The translations under genes were made by a program, and so were the position numbers. A stretch of DNA of 64,000 nucleotides from Cotesia glomerata. Taxonomy: Eukaryota > Arthropoda > Insecta > Hymenoptera > Braconidae. A model generated the notes under the pieces. The model did no database searches and was not told the origin of the DNA. It saw only the letters and a program-made list of their open reading frames with translations. Positions 24,733 to 34,075 of this stretch are shown here, piece by piece (position 1 is the stretch's first letter; each line of letters begins with the position of its first letter). The stretch is from NCBI RefSeq assembly GCF_020080835.1, contig NC_058164.1, positions 2,728,001 to 2,792,000 of the forward strand. The letters are read 5' to 3'.

Positions 24733-25341
24733 AAGGTACCGGCGGATAATAAGGCCTAGCTTAGGGAAATTTTGAAAAAAATCGAAAATATTGCATTTAA
24801 TTATTGAAATGTAACATTAATTTTTATATTAATACATTAGCCACAAAATATAATGGAGTAATGGTAATTTTCATCATAAACAAACACAAAATTAAATTTT
24901 TTCAAAAACCTTGCGAATAGGCCTTATTTTACTACGGTAGAGTAATAAGGACTGCCGGTTGAACAAACTGGAAATAGTTGTACTATACTTAATAAAATTG
25001 ATATTAGAGATCAATCATCACTTTAATTTAGCAACAATACTTTTTAAGATGTTGATAAAAATTAGATCAATGATTTCAAATTATTAAATATAAAATTATA
25101 AAAAATACTTACCATTTGCTCAAACTATTTTTTAGGAATTCTTCTGCGCTACTTTAGCATATGACGGATGATGAAATATAGAAGACAGGAAACGTTGTAT
25201 CGGGACTCTATAAACTTGTAGCGACATTTCTATGCTAGACGCTTCTACTAGAGAAGCCTTTAGCGGAAGCGGTTATTTTAAATATAATTTCTATTACTAA
25301 GGCCTTATTACCCGACAGGCCTTATTACTCGCGGGTACCTT
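24733..25341. mobile_element. MITE-like element with AAGGTACC(C)GCGGGTAATAAGGC ends
   Basis: Left end AAGGTACCGGCGGATAATAA is inverted against right end TTATTACTCGCGGGTACCTT. It includes an uninterrupted copy of the segment GACATTTCTATGCTAGACGC near 25223-25243. A second, partial copy of the right half lies at 25388-26456 with another MITE inserted in it. Confidence 0.65.
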
Positions 25342-25387
25342 AGATAATGTAAAAGCCACAATTTATAATAATTTAATATAAAAAAAC

Positions 25388-26456
25388 GACATTTCTATGC
25401 TACACGGAAAAAAAATTTCGTTCTGGTAACGTAACTGTAGAGTTACCACAACTATACATAGTTTACTGATCGTTGTAGAGTTACAGTAACAAAATGTTAT
25501 TTAGTTCTGATCACTCAATGTTGTTGAGCTCTCAGAGCTCTACGGGATTGTTCTCAGAGCCAAACGGTATAGTTGGGAGCGCTCTACGTTGCGCAGTAGT
25601 GGAATGCGCTGACATATTTCATAACCTTCTAAAATGCCAAACAAAATTATTTTGTTACTAATCTATATTATTAAAAATATATGAGGACAATTAAGTTCCC
25701 AATTTATTTATTTAAGGAAATAGGTTTTTTTTTGTCAAATTGAATTTCGTTAGAACAGTTTTGTATTTATGGTTTTTCAAGGTTCATTTGCAGTGACTGT
25801 TAATTTAATTTATTAGTTGAATATATTGTGATAAGTGATAAGTTATCGGAATACATTAAAAAGACCCCATTTAACACAAAATAAAATTTGTTTTCGTTTA
25901 TTTATCTTTTCTTGTGCATATACGGTAGTGATTTTATGTCCAATATTTATTGATATAGTTAAGAAAATAAGATAATTTTATGACGACCATATTTATATTT
26001 TATAAATAATTTTTATTTGTAATATAAGTTCTATTATTATTTTATTTCTATTATAATACTATTCTTATTTGTCATATACAATTATTGTTGGCAATATAAA
26101 TTCATTCTGCCGCATGTATTTATTAAATTATCAATGCTAAATCGTAAAAAAAAAATTATTAAGCAGACTTCCAAAAATTTGTTATAGTCTCAGAACGATC
26201 CTGTAGAGTTGTGAGAGGTAAATAACGTTTAGCTCTCAGAGCTCAACGATGTAGAGTTGCAGGAGCCAAACGGTATTGTTACTATAAGAATACGTTAACC
26301 TACTGGAACTTTTTACAACTAACTAACTACTATAGACTTCCTATAGCAAAATTTTTTTCTCCGTGTAGACGCCTCTACTAGAGAAGACTTAATTTAGCGG
26401 AAGCGGTTATTTTAAATATCATTTCTATCACTTATGCCTTATTACCCGCGGGTACC
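25388..26456. repeat. Tandem partial copy of the AAGGTACC element, split by a MITE
   Basis: 25388-25402 (GACATTTCTATGCTA) plus 26366-26456 (TAGACGCCTCTACTAGAG through TTACCCGCGGGTACCTTA) repeat about 120 bp of 25223-25341. A 963-bp MITE sits between them at a duplicated TA. The neighbouring intact copy is therefore the empty site. Confidence 0.8.
25403..26365 (+). mobile_element. 963-bp MITE with CACGGA(A/G)AAAAAA ends
   Basis: Left end CACGGAAAAAAAATTTCGTT and right end TTTTTTTCTCCGTG are flanked by TA. The arms carry inverted TTACTGTAACTCTAC-like and GAGCTCTCAGAGCTCTAC motifs. The AT-rich centre begins near 25668 with TCTATATTATTAAAAATA, which resembles the 5' end of the local Helitrons. 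A near-identical inverted copy is at 37184-38147. No coding potential was seen. Confidence 0.85.
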
Positions 26457-26479
26457 TTACTTTAGGGAACTAGCACTAC

Positions 26480-26960
26480 CTACTTCAGCTGAGAAAAAAA
26501 TTTTCTCACCTTGAGAAAATTTTTCTCTTGAATATTTGATACCTATTTTATATTATTTTAGCGTGCAATTATACATATTGAATGAAAAAAAAATGATTCA
26601 ATATTATTTGATCTTCCCTTTTAACATGTTAACCAATAAAAATATTAATTAAAATTTACTTTTATCTTTATATTTAATTTTTTGGAACAAGAGAGAAATT
26701 TTCTCAAGACAAGAAAATTAACTTCTATCAAGAACTAAATTTTTTGGAGCAAGAGGCTGAATTTTCTCAAAACAAGAAGATTTTCTTGACTTAAATAAAT
26801 TTTTTTGGATCAAGATAAGTATTTCTTAAAGCAAGAGAATTAATTTTGTTAGAATAAGTGAAATTTCTTGTGACAAAAAAAAAATTTTTTTTACTCAAGA
26901 AAATAATTAGGAAGAAAAATATTTTCTTGGCTCAAATGAACCTTTTTTTTTTATGTGAAA
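26480..26960. repeat. AT-rich TCAAGAA/TTCTTGA repeat cluster
   Basis: Many short inverted words such as TTTTCTCAAGACAAGAAAAT and TTTTCTTGACT. It is related to the palindromic MITEs at 15.6, 20.2 and 24.5 kb. Boundaries are unclear. Confidence 0.45.
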
Positions 26961-27480
26961 TTTCATTTTTGATGAAAATAAGAAAAATTTGTATGAAGAT
27001 TAAAATGAATAAAACTTGACCAATATAAGCAGAATAGGAGAATTGAAAACACACTTTAATAAATTTTATAGTAAGATGTATTTGCGTTTGAATGATCTCG
27101 GGCTGACTTAAATTTATAGCGTTCATGTTCACACGCAGAGAGAATTAAAGTAGCACTTTGTATAAATAATGGAAATTTACCTCGTATGTAAAGAAACTTA
27201 AACTCCCGAACCTTTCTTGAAATTGATACTTGAATTATGTTGATCGGTTTGAAGTAGTTGAACTTTAAATTTAATTACTTTTTATTTATGATTATTGCGT
27301 TCAAACTAATGAATTTATGATAATTAAAATAAAATTTTTTAATTACAAATAAAACTTTTTTATTACAAATAAAAATCAATAAAAAATTTATTATACATTG
27401 CGTTATTTATTACGAAAGTTTTTATGCTGCAATACAACTTTATATTTTTTATACAAAACGTGAGATTCTGAAGAGATCAG
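26961..27480. other. AT-rich DNA downstream of the insulin-like gene
   Basis: No gene on the plus strand. On the minus strand it holds a plausible poly(A) signal for the insulin-like gene, AATAAA read from 27411 to 27406. Confidence 0.4.
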
Positions 27481-27561
27481 ATTTCCTTACAGTAAATATA
27501 TACAATTTGTTTTCCTTCGAAGCGAGATCGATCGTTTGTAATCCAGATTCTGGTGTATTTG
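27406..27561 (-). other. Predicted 3' UTR exon of the insulin-like gene
   Basis: On the minus strand a strong donor (TTTCGTG then GTAAGTT, exon end 27734) lies 12 nt after the stop codon. A pyrimidine tract with TTTTTTCAG precedes 27561. This predicts a 172-nt intron at 27733-27562 in the 3' UTR and a terminal exon running to the AATAAA at 27411-27406. It is a splice prediction by eye only. With the junction so close to the stop, nonsense-mediated decay would not be expected. Confidence 0.4.
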
Positions 27562-27745
27562 CTGAAAAAAATAATAAATTTAATAAAACATTATTTATTT
27601 ATACCTATTTTATAATGAAAAAAAAAAAAGTTTTTTAACTTTTTATTTCATGAGAAAATAATTTTTTTTATTAAAGAATAATTAAAAAAATTGAGCAAAA
27701 TAAATAAAATTATTTTAAATATTTTCAACTTACCACGAAATTGTA

Positions 27746-28045
27746 TCAATTCAATCGAACAAAACTGCAGTAACTCCTCAACACATTAAAAGTACAAGGA
27801 TTATAGCAACACTCGTCAACTATTCCTTTAAAATTACTCTGCTTATAATTACTCTCTTGAAAATATTCCGCGTAAAAACTGCCACAAACGAATCGTAATG
27901 CATTGCTTAAATCTTTAGAGCAATAACGTCTTGCATAATTTTTGTCTACTAAAATTAATGGCGTTCCCTCGGAGCTTATCATCACAGAACTTACATAAAT
28001 CACAGCAATAATTAAAGTCAACTGTACTTTAGTTGATAAATACAT
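27746..28045 (-). CDS. Insulin/IGF-like peptide precursor
   Basis: A single uninterrupted frame of 99 residues encodes a secreted hormone of the insulin superfamily, which would act through the insulin/IGF receptor pathway on growth and metabolism. Residues 1 to about 27 form a signal peptide (basic start, hydrophobic LTLIIAVIYVSSVMI, then SSEG). The B-chain-like segment has Cys42 and Cys54 (C-x11-C) followed by Gly55 and aromatic residues, as in insulin. The A-chain-like segment GIVDECCYNPC has Cys79, Cys80, Cys84 and Cys93 (CC-x3-C-x8-C). All six cysteines for the three disulfides are present. The connecting stretch is only about 15 residues and has no dibasic site, just Lys73 before GIV, so the product may stay single-chain like IGF. 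An RR pair at 39-40 precedes the B-chain cysteine and could trim its N-terminus. The ATG at 28045 is the first that gives the signal peptide. Insulin-superfamily membership is nearly certain, but the paralogue is unknown. Confidence 0.9.
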   Translation of the reverse strand: MYLSTKVQLTLIIAVIYVSSVMISSEGTPLILVDKNYARRYCSKDLSNALRFVCGSFYAEYFQESNYKQSNFKGIVDECCYNPCTFNVLRSYCSFVRLN

Positions 28046-29477
28046 TGTTTAAAAAATATTTATTAAATATTACAGTTTATTAAATTATAAAAAATAATTT
28101 ATACGATTTATTATTCTTTCTTATATTAATACTGTCACGTAAATTATCAGAATAATATTTGGCACCGAAAAACTATAAACTCCCGATCCTCTTCACTGGT
28201 AGAGAACCTATTTGAGTTTGAACGAAGCTGACCCAAACGTAGAAATTTATGGTCCTTGACCCGAGCGATAATGTATAGAACACATGGACGGAATAAAATA
28301 TTTTGGGAATAAATAAACATTTAGAGATACGAGGAAGGCGTAAACACTTCGACTTTCTAAATGATAAGTCGCTCGAAAAATTTGTTTTTCTCGACTTTAA
28401 GCAAAATTATTTTTCAAGAAAATTTATCTTCTTTTTTTTCTCCTCAAGTTTGTTTATTTTTCTATAGATAATTTTCTATAGAGGAAGAGTCAATATTTAG
28501 AATCTAAAAATAAATTATGAATAAATAACTTTTACCAGCAGGTATGTCACAACAACAATATTTATCTAATCAAATATTTTTTTGTTATTACTATTTTAAA
28601 TATTTTGTTTACCTCACAAATGTTCAATTTTTTTAATAAAAAAATTTTCATCACTTTAAATTTTAATAACGATAATTTAAAATTATTTCATCACATAATT
28701 TTTAAGTATCCAAAACTGTGCTTAACGTGTCCAAAATTCGTGGTTTTGTCCAATTTATCTTTAAACTATTTTCTAAAGTGTAACCACAACAAAGTACTCC
28801 TGTCAATGTAACCACATAATTACAAGTTTAAAAGCACGCGTTAACTAAATTAAGCCAGAAAAACTCAAAAAACTAATTTAAATAATTATCCAATCACACT
28901 AAAATCCTTCGCTCCTCGCTAAAATATGAAAAAAGATTTTTAATATCTATTATCAATTAAATTATCAATTATTCCCTACTTAAAATAATTGCTTCTGCTA
29001 ATCTTTTAGGATATTGCAGTATAATTTGGTTATTACAATATTCCTGTCTGGAATTACCAGTAACTAGACTGCTCCATTATAGTATTAGATCAGGCGAGGG
29101 GCTATCACTAAGATTGGAACTAATTCCTAACTATTATGTAAGCCTGAAATTTGGAGCGAGCTGTTATTTCGAATAGAAAAAAAAATCGCTAAATTTCTCT
29201 GTTTTCATGCAACTCTAACGTGTTCTATTATAAAAATAAATAGTCGGATAAAAAATTGTTTAAGACAATATTTGTAAGAATTTTTATGTTCTGCAATTTT
29301 GAATCAATAAAATTTTGATATATTTTGAGTTATTTCAAAAAAACTGGTAAAACTTGGAAATTTTTATAAAAATAATTTTTGCCTGTTTAAAAAGAGTCAA
29401 TTTATTTAATATTAAGGAGGTACTGTACAAAATCTCTTTTTTTACAATATTCTTCCATTTTTGAATACGCGTACTTC
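28046..29477. other. Upstream region of the insulin-like gene, otherwise no gene seen
   Basis: AT-rich, with a GC-richer patch at about 28150-28270 that could hold the minus-strand promoter or a 5' non-coding exon. No definite TATA box or initiator can be assigned. Confidence 0.35.
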
Positions 29478-29479
29478 TA

Positions 29480-29704
29480 CACTGATAAAAAAATTAACGA
29501 CTCAAGAGCCAAAATCTTGAACCAAGAATATCATTTTTAAGAAAATGATTTTTTTGAGTCAAGAGAATAAATTCTTGAGACAAGAGAAATTTAAATTTAC
29601 TTAAATCAAGAGTAATTTCTTGACTCAAGAAAATCATTTTCTTCAAAATGGTATTCTTGATTCAAGATTTTGGCTCTTGAGTCAACTTAATTTTCTTATC
29701 GGTG
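29480..29704. mobile_element. 225-bp palindromic MITE, CACTGATAAAAAAATTAACG ends
   Basis: Ends CACTGATAAAAAAATTAACG and TTAATTTTCTTATCGGTG are inverted and flanked by TA (29478-29479, 29705-29706). Nearly the whole element is one hairpin. ACTCAAGAGCCAAAATCTTG on the left pairs with CAAGATTTTGGCTCTTGAGT on the right. It is the intact form of the interrupted element at 13134-14012. Confidence 0.85.
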
Positions 29705-29706
29705 TA

Positions 29707-30228
29707 AGTGTTCTCTATACGAATAAATTTTTAACTTCCCGCTAAGAAAATTGAAAATTTAAAAAAATCGGGAAGTTATTGGTTTTACCCCGTTTTGCGA
29801 AAATTGAGCGGGAAGTTGCAGGGATGGCCTTTAGGGTCAACTGTTTTCCAGATTTTTTTTAATAGGCCTTGCGGTGCTAATTTTCGAAATATTAGCAATT
29901 AAAAATCGTACATCTTGAATAACAACCATACTTTTCTCAGAATTTTTTTGAGAAACTGAGAATATTTAATTGAAGTTATTACAGTATTATTTATCAAAAA
30001 TAACAAACGAGCGATATTTATTTTTTTACAAAAAATGTTTGAAGTTAGCGACTTTCGATATTTTACGCGAGTGGAAGTAAGTGAGCGATAGTCTGTAAAG
30101 AGAGGTAGCACTAGTGCGTGAGAAAGAAACCAATAACCATAACCTATTGGTGTCTTAATTTGCCGCAACATCTCCTTAAAGAATTAGTTTTAATGTTTAT
30201 TGTTTTTGAGGCCTCCCTTGCAGATCTA
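29707..30228. other. Unique DNA between MITEs, no gene seen
   Basis: Contains a short inverted motif CTTCCCG/CGGGAAG near 29733-29817. A 90-codon minus frame at 29899-30171 lacks recognisable features and is probably chance. Confidence 0.4.
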
Positions 30229-30230
30229 TA

Positions 30231-30501
30231 CACTGATAGAAGGATTTGCTTGTATTAAAAAATATTTGTTAATAGTTAACAAATTATTTATTAGAGACCA
30301 CTTTTTAGTATTAAACAAATATTTCTTAGTATTTAAAATGATTTGTTTGTAATTAATAAATCTGATATTCATTTATTAAATATTAAAAAATCTTTTTAAA
30401 TACTAACAAATATTTATTAAGGACTAAAAAATGGTCTCTAGTAAATGATTTGTTAAATATTAATAAATATTTTTAACTGTAAACAAATCCTTCTATCAGT
30501 G
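30231..30501. mobile_element. 271-bp MITE, CACTGATAGAAGGATTTG ends
   Basis: The 18-bp terminal inverted repeats CACTGATAGAAGGATTTG and CAAATCCTTCTATCAGTG are perfect and flanked by TA (30229-30230, 30502-30503). The interior is palindromic, with AGACCACTTTTTAGT on the left and ACTAAAAAATGGTCT on the right. Confidence 0.9.
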
Positions 30502-30547
30502 TATTAATCTGGCTAATTGTGAAAATCGGGTAACTATTAAATCACTA

Positions 30548-31867
30548 CACAGCAAAACCTAATTGCGTTGTTTTAACACACATGAAGTGTGTTCCATATT
30601 TAACGCCGTATACGTTACATTATAAACTCTTACATAATTATACAAAAATAGCTAAAAACTTTCTATAGAAATATGTAGAATTACACATAATTTTGCATAA
30701 TTATATGTAATTTTATATTATGATATATAATTTTGTATTGTTATATATCGCGTGCCTAATGCCAAAAGGGCGTATTACAGCAGTTAGATAGGGTTTTATG
30801 CCAAAAGGGCGTATAAAAAATTTTTTTTTTGCCATTCTTTCTAGAATCACTCGAAATGTAAAGATCTGCAGAAAAAAAATTTTTGATGCACTAACGCCAA
30901 AAGGGCGTATCTTAAGATATATGCCCTTTTGGCTTTAGAACATTGTCGGTCTAAAGCCAAAAGGGCGTATAAAAAAAAATCAGGATTTTTCAAAATTTCG
31001 AAAAATAGTCTTCAAAATTGTTCGGAGAAAATTTGTATAAAAAAAATTTTTTAAAAGTCAACATTTTCGATGGTAGTAACTTCAAATTTTCATCATCTTG
31101 GACAGACCAATGATTAAAAAAGCTTATGAATTAAAAATTTTTTCGCGTACTAAAATTTTCATATTTTTTATAAATTTCTTTTTTTTTCTAGACGAAAATG
31201 TAAAAGATGCACGTATAGAAGGTGCAGGAATTGTACCCCAATAAACTTTCCGTATTTTGATATTAGTTTTTTCTAGTATTTTTTAACTTCGAATTATTAT
31301 AATAATTTCTTGCCCGCAATAGCTGTAATAAAAGATATATTTTTGTTTAATTGTATACTTTAAGCGCAAGCGTAGGTATGCTCTACTCGCCTAAAAATTC
31401 AAACCACCGATTCCGTTGCGTAAAATTGGTGTTAAAATCCATAATATGTATGCATAGAATGAAAAACACCTTAACGGGAAGTTAAAAATTATACGCCCTT
31501 TTGGTTTTATATCACTAAATTTTCAGTGTACTAAAGCCAAAAGGGCGTATAACTTGAGACGTACGCCCTTTTGGCTTTGGAAATTTTTTTTTCATTTTTA
31601 GGCTTAGAACATGTTTACAAAAGGATTGGCACCAAAAAAAAAATTATACGCCCTTTTGGCATTAGGCACGCGATATAATTATATATGAATTATTAATAAT
31701 TATATATAATTGTCCATAATATTTTTTACCCGGGTAAACGAACTATATTTTTTTGGAGTCACTTTTTACACGTTTTATGGTGTGTTAAAATTCTATAGAT
31801 TGCTTATGCCGTCAAAGCATAGTACATACTTGATATATGTTAAAATAACACACTTGGTTTTGGAGTG
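30548..31867. mobile_element. MITE with CACAGCAAAACC ends hosting a nested element
   Basis: Left CACAGCAAAACCTAATTG and TTTTAACACA are inverted against right TGTTAAAATAACACACTTGG and GGTTTTGGAGTG, with TA on both sides (30546-30547, 31868-31869). The AT-rich inner arms contain many ATATAATTATATA words. The centre is the 927-bp element at 30748-31674. Confidence 0.7.
30748..31674. mobile_element. Element with TCGCGTGCC ends and nine GCCAAAAGGGCGTAT motifs
   Basis: A roughly 30-bp inverted end starts TCGCGTGCCTAATGCCAAAA on both sides, flanked by TATA (30744-30747, 31675-31678). The motif GCCAAAAGGGCGTAT, or a one- or two-base variant, occurs nine times. Direct copies lie near 30761, 30800, 30896, 30956 and 31536, and inverted copies near 30921, 31493, 31562 and 31648. 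They cluster in the two sub-terminal thirds. No transposase frame is visible. The clustering resembles sub-terminal transposase-binding repeats. The superfamily is unknown. Confidence 0.75.
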
Positions 31868-31869
31868 TA

Positions 31870-33399
31870 AAGAATAATAATACAGATGATTGTCGTAATA
31901 ATCAAGCCGGTGGAAAATATTATAATTAATAATAATGATAATAATTATAACGAGAATACATAATTTATAGTTTAACTGGATATCGGAAGAGGTTTATTGT
32001 GTAAAGGGCAATGACTTTGCCGATCGAGATCGTCAACGTGCAGTAATTCACCGAGAACATTGGACTTTGACCATTATATTGCGCAATGAGTGAGATGGAA
32101 TACACTGCAGAAGCTTAACTTACCGAGAACTAAACCGAGTAATAGAGAGGCGATAGTCAGAGAAGGGGCCAAGAGAGAGAAAGAGAGAGTGAGAGAGAAG
32201 CTTAAACATGGTGGGACAGATAGATAGTGGAATAGTGAGTTAGGAGGGAGATGAACTGATGCAGAGGACATTAGACCGGAGGGTGGGAATGTACCGCGTT
32301 AATTCCGTGCAGCTGATTAATCGGAAATGGGAACTATCGCGCAAATAGGCGATAGATAAGCCGCATCGCATCGGTTTGTCCTCCAGCGCAATTCACTTTA
32401 ACCAACCCCGATTTACCGATCCAGAGAATATAGACCGTTAAGCTAGCTCTTCACTATTTATATTCGTCCATCTCTTTTCTCTTCACTTGATTCATGGAAC
32501 ATTGATGTACAATTGTCTTTATACTCCGGTCTCTGGTCAGTGTAGTGCTTGCATCCTCCCCCTTTCAGTTCCAGTTTCAGTTCCTGTATGGTGTACACTA
32601 GTACTATATAGGACTACCAGCGTTCTCATCTGTAGTTACAAGAGACAGGACGAGGACCAGCGAATGGCGAGTGTATGCCGAGTAGACCGAGCAACCGAGT
32701 TGTAAAGGTACAAGCCTAGCCAGGCCAGAGCAAAGAGAGGGTGGAGACGATTACGATCGATTTGTCGCTCGACCACGCGTTGCAGTTGAACAACTCGCTC
32801 GTGTAATCGTCCTCTCTCCTGTACATGACCAAGAGGTAGAGGGGCGATCAGAAATTCAGCCCCGATGAAATGAAATATCTGTCCGCATCTATTTATATTT
32901 ATTACCTGTATTTTCTGGTCGACATTTTTGTTGGGGTAGCCAATCGACGGTATGCCTTTTTCATTTTGCGTTCTGTTTGTGTTTTATTTTGTAGTCAAAA
33001 GATATTAACTGCAATAAAAGTGTACAGTGGCAATCAATCAACACGATGTTCCATTCATTTATTACATTTTATTTCAGTTTGGTATTTTTTTTTCTTTTTT
33101 TGTTATGATAATACTTGTGTGTAAAAAAATAGTTTGAAAAATTTTGTTATAAATTTATTTGATTTCGAAATTCTTTTAAGTTTTGAATAAAAAAAATACA
33201 GAGATATAAAAATTAACTTTGTTCAAGAGAAAAAATTTTGAACCAATAATGTTATTTTGAAAAATTTGGTTATTAATCAAACAGAAAAATTATTAAATCA
33301 AATACTATTTTTTACCTTGAATTAAGTTAATTTTTTTATCAGTCCGTACTTGATTTTAATAATAAAAATATATTACAAAAATAAAAAAAATTAAAAAGT
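31870..33399. other. GC-richer unique island (32.0-32.9 kb), possible regulatory region or non-coding exon
   Basis: The stretch 31960-32900 is clearly less AT-rich than its surroundings and not repeated. It has a purine-rich block (32150-32260), a CTATATAGGAC motif near 32606 resembling a TATA box, and an 84-codon frame from the ATG at 32870 with a hydrophobic start. Donor phases in that frame do not match the phase-1 entry needed by the adhesion-receptor exon at 54852, so I do not call it the signal-peptide exon. Promoter or enhancer function is speculation. Confidence 0.3.
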
Positions 33400-34075
33400 T
33401 TGGAAAATCCAAATGAGCATGCCTTAAGCGCTCATGTCATACATAAATTATTTAGATAACATAACAAAAATTATTCGTTTTTGATTTGAATTTTCCCGCG
33501 AGTAGCATTATCCCCTTTGTAGGTCGAGCTAAAGAAAAATTTTAACAGATGATAAAACAGTTAGTAATTATACCATCATTTATGCATAGTTTCTGCTTGT
33601 TTATAGTTATTTCAATTCTGTTTATGAAAAATAATATATATGGCTGCCGAAATCGCAGAAAAAGTCACCGAACTGACAATCGAAAAAAATTAACTGTATC
33701 AAAATGGAATTATTTTGACACGCAATTTTCACAAGGGTTTTGATAAACTTCCTCAGGAATAAAACGAAAAAAAAATTAAATCGTGAAAGTGATTTTTGAC
33801 AAAGTTGTGGTGTTATCAAGCCCAGTGCTCCCGTGAATACCACGCTCTTATTCATTTAATTCATCAGAAAAACGAGTTTTTTTCTGAGAAATCTTATTTA
33901 ATCAATAAGAAAATTTTTTTAACGTGTTCTATAGTTACTATTATTTATTTCAATACGCTTTTTGTCCATAATTTTTTTCGTTTAAATTATGAAAATCACG
34001 TTTTAATCGAAATGACGATTTTTAGGCGAGAGTAAAGCATACCTGCGCGCTTCGCGCTTAAGGCATGCAATAAAA
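33400..34075 (+). mobile_element. GCATGCCTTAAGCGC-ended repeat, copy 1
   Basis: Starts AAAATCCAAATGAGCATGCC and ends GCGCTTCGCGCTTAAGGCATGC. The interior has no real coding capacity, as open frames on both strands are accidental. An inverted copy with few differences is at 42043-42712. The ends are a variant of the GCACGCCTCATAA family. Confidence 0.75.

Noticed and set aside
30748..31674. CRISPR-like array because of the repeated 15-mer
   Set aside because: The repeats are irregularly spaced, in both orientations, inside an element with terminal inverted repeats in a eukaryotic context. There are no uniform spacers and no cas genes.
32870..33124. ATG frame with hydrophobic N-terminus as signal-peptide exon of the adhesion receptor
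   Set aside because: The receptor exon at 54852 needs a phase-1 donor. The plausible donor in this frame near 32949 is phase 2, and other GT sites give phase 0.
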